Positions 12,833 to 14,271 of a stretch of DNA of 14,271 bases are shown here, one piece after another (the stretch's first letter is position 1; every line of letters begins with the position of its first letter). Under the pieces are notes generated by a model. The model ran no database searches, had not been told where the DNA came from, and saw nothing but the letters and a program-made list of their open reading frames with translations. Source of the stretch: an uncultured Clostridia bacterium (lineage in GTDB: Bacteria; Bacillota; Clostridia; TANB77; CAG-508). The stretch lies in assembly GCA_947631315.1 (NCBI GenBank), contig CANRLA010000032.1:1-14271 (forward strand), written 5' to 3'. A program made the position numbers and the translations under genes.

Positions 12833-14143
12833 ATGGCTAAGAATGAAAGAAAAATTAGATGCTCATTTTGCGGAAAAACACAAGAAAGCGTAAAAAAAAT
12901 AATTGCAGGACCAATGGGAGTTTTTATTTGTGATGAATGTATAAGAGTATGCGAAAACATACTAGAAACTGACCAATATGAAGAAGATGAAGAAACTTAT
13001 ACATTAGTAGAAAATGAAAAACTTCCTACTCCTGAAGAAATAAAGAAAGTTTTAGATGAATATGTTATAGGTCAAGATGAAGCTAAAAAAACATTGTCAG
13101 TAGCAGTTTACAATCATTATAAAAGAATAGAAAATGACGATGAAAACGATGATGACGTAGAAATCCAAAAAAGCAATGTTTTACTTTTAGGTCCTACAGG
13201 TTGCGGAAAGACATATTTAGCGCAAACTTTAGCAAAAATATTAAAAGTACCATTTGCAATTGCAGATGCAACAACATTGACTGAAGCAGGATATGTTGGA
13301 GAAGATGTTGAAAATATTCTTTTAAAATTAATACAAGCTGCAGATTATAATGTAGAAAAAGCAGAAAAAGGAATAGTTTATATTGATGAGATAGATAAGA
13401 TATCAAGAAAATCTGAAAATCCATCAATTACTAGAGATGTAAGTGGAGAAGGAGTTCAACAAGCATTATTAAAAATAATAGAAGGAACAGTTGCAGCAGT
13501 ACCACCACAAGGAGGAAGAAAACACCCTCATCAAGAATTTATACAAATAAATACGTCTAATATTTTATTTATTTGCGGAGGAGCATTTGAAGGTATAGAA
13601 AAAATAATAGGAGATAGAATAGGCAAAAAATCAATAGGCTTTGGTGCTAATATTAAAACATCAGAAGAAATAGATAAATATAGAGTATTTGAAGAATTAC
13701 TACCACAAGACTTACTAAAATTTGGATTAATTCCTGAATTTATAGGAAGACTTCCAATAATAGCTACACTAAGAGAATTAGATAGAAATGCTTTGGTAGA
13801 GATTATGACAAAGCCAAAGAATGCTTTAGTAAAACAATATAAAAAATTATTTGATATTGATGAAGTAGAATTAGAATTTACTGATGAAGCATTAAATGCA
13901 ATAGTAGATAAAGCAATAGAAAGAAAAACAGGAGCAAGAGGACTTCGTTCAATTATGGAAGAAACAATGAGAGATATAATGTATGAAATTCCATCAAATC
14001 CTAAAATTGCAAAATGTACTATAAATAAAGAAACTGTTGTAGGAAATAAAAAGCCTGAAATAGTTATTGATGAAAATAAGGAAGAAAAGAAGAAAAAGAA
14101 AAATACTAAGGCCAAAAAAGTAGAAAATGAGGAAATTGCATAG
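12833..14143 (+). CDS. clpX: ATP-dependent Clp protease ATP-binding subunit ClpX
   Basis: ClpX is the hexameric AAA+ unfoldase that recognises tagged or folded substrates and threads them into ClpP. The 436-residue protein has the N-terminal zinc-binding domain (C10, C13, C33, C36), Walker A GPTGCGKT (120-127), pore loop GYVGED (153-158), Walker B with D185 and E186 in VYIDEIDK, and sensor 2 GARGLRS. The C-terminal tail is Lys/Glu rich. AAAGGAG precedes the ATG. It is the last gene of the tig-clpP-clpX cluster and is closed by a terminator 14 nt after its stop. A full-length lon, often next in Clostridia, does not follow here. Confidence 0.98.
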   Translation: MAKNERKIRCSFCGKTQESVKKIIAGPMGVFICDECIRVCENILETDQYEEDEETYTLVENEKLPTPEEIKKVLDEYVIGQDEAKKTLSVAVYNHYKRIENDDENDDDVEIQKSNVLLLGPTGCGKTYLAQTLAKILKVPFAIADATTLTEAGYVGEDVENILLKLIQAADYNVEKAEKGIVYIDEIDKISRKSENPSITRDVSGEGVQQALLKIIEGTVAAVPPQGGRKHPHQEFIQINTSNILFICGGAFEGIEKIIGDRIGKKSIGFGANIKTSEEIDKYRVFEELLPQDLLKFGLIPEFIGRLPIIATLRELDRNALVEIMTKPKNALVKQYKKLFDIDEVELEFTDEALNAIVDKAIERKTGARGLRSIMEETMRDIMYEIPSNPKIAKCTINKETVVGNKKPEIVIDENKEEKKKKKNTKAKKVENEEIA

Positions 14144-14157
14144 CAAAATTTAGAATA

Positions 14158-14192
14158 AAAAAATACAATAGTTTATAACTATTGTATTTTTT
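14158..14192. terminator. Bidirectional intrinsic terminator after clpX
   Basis: A perfect 16-bp stem pairs 14158-14173 with 14177-14192 (core TACAATAGTT/AACTATTGTA) around a 3-nt loop. T runs of six or seven occur on both strands, as expected between convergent genes. Confidence 0.88.
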
Positions 14193-14198
14193 AAATGA

Positions 14199-14271
14199 TT
14201 ATAATCTTCCGGCTATGCCGGTAGTAACAAGGGCTTTAGCTTTGTAATAGACAAAACTCCCTTCATGATAT
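14199..14271 (-). CDS. Possible C-terminal end of a convergent gene
   Basis: On the minus strand one frame is open from the window edge to TAA at 14201-14199, giving 23 residues that end YYKAKALVTTGIAGRL. The position just behind a bidirectional terminator suits a convergent gene, and its GC content is clearly above the surroundings. However, a second minus frame and a plus frame are also open over about 15 codons. Small palindromes (CCGGC-TAT-GCCGG at 14209-14221) suggest it could instead be a repeat or structured RNA. No family is recognisable. Confidence 0.3.
   Translation of the reverse strand, partial: YHEGSFVYYKAKALVTTGIAGRL

Noticed and set aside
13531..14115. Long open frame of 194 codons on the minus strand opposite clpX
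   Set aside because: It lies entirely within clpX, is rich in Ser/Phe/Ile as expected from the complement of A-rich coding DNA, and lacks a ribosome binding site.

Overview
The window is very AT-rich and shows the codon habits of a low-GC Firmicute: AGA for Arg, ATA for Ile, TAA stops and strong AGGAGG-type ribosome binding sites. Gene content (tsaE-tsaB-rimI, a LonB-type protease, metG, a type 3 proS, tig-clpP-clpX) and a prepilin of the kind GITLIALVVTI...LILAGVT point to the class Clostridia, most likely an uncultured gut-type lineage. The lineage is an inference; no rRNA is present.

Left part (1-2100) is the accessory region. After the tail of an unidentified gene (1-123) comes a compact locus that looks like a type I toxin-antitoxin module. 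A 28-residue membrane peptide is encoded on the minus strand (331-417) with a perfect Shine-Dalgarno sequence. A facing plus-strand small RNA (about 211-313) has its own sigma-A promoter. Both transcripts end at one shared bidirectional terminator. The small RNA also carries a diverged copy of the sequence antisense to the toxin's ribosome binding site and start codon. This is the layout of the Fst/par system, with a peptide I cannot place in a named family. Next is a pair of perfect 24-nt inverted repeats (521-544 and 690-713) around a segment with an outward-facing promoter and a terminator hairpin, immediately upstream of a prepilin-like surface gene. This is a candidate invertible on/off switch. 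The prepilin gene has a C-terminal segment strikingly poor in adenine, like the variable region of a diversity-generating retroelement target, and a frameshift just before its conserved end.

Middle part (2100-10270) is housekeeping. tsaE and tsaB supply two parts of the t6A37 tRNA-modifying complex, followed by rimI, which acetylates ribosomal protein S18. The end of tsaB is found in the rimI frame, so this looks like a TsaB-RimI fusion split by a frameshift at a rare CGG codon followed by TGA. A LonB-like AAA+ protease, a J-domain-like protein without HPD, methionyl-tRNA synthetase and prolyl-tRNA synthetase follow on the same strand with short gaps, probably co-transcribed.

Right part (10271-14271) is the protein quality-control cluster tig, clpP and clpX. 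tig and clpP each have a good sigma-A promoter, and clpX is closed by a strong terminator. A possible convergent gene on the minus strand enters at the right edge. Trigger factor folds nascent chains, and ClpX feeds unfolded substrates to ClpP; with the LonB-like enzyme, most of the window's proteolytic capacity is collected here.
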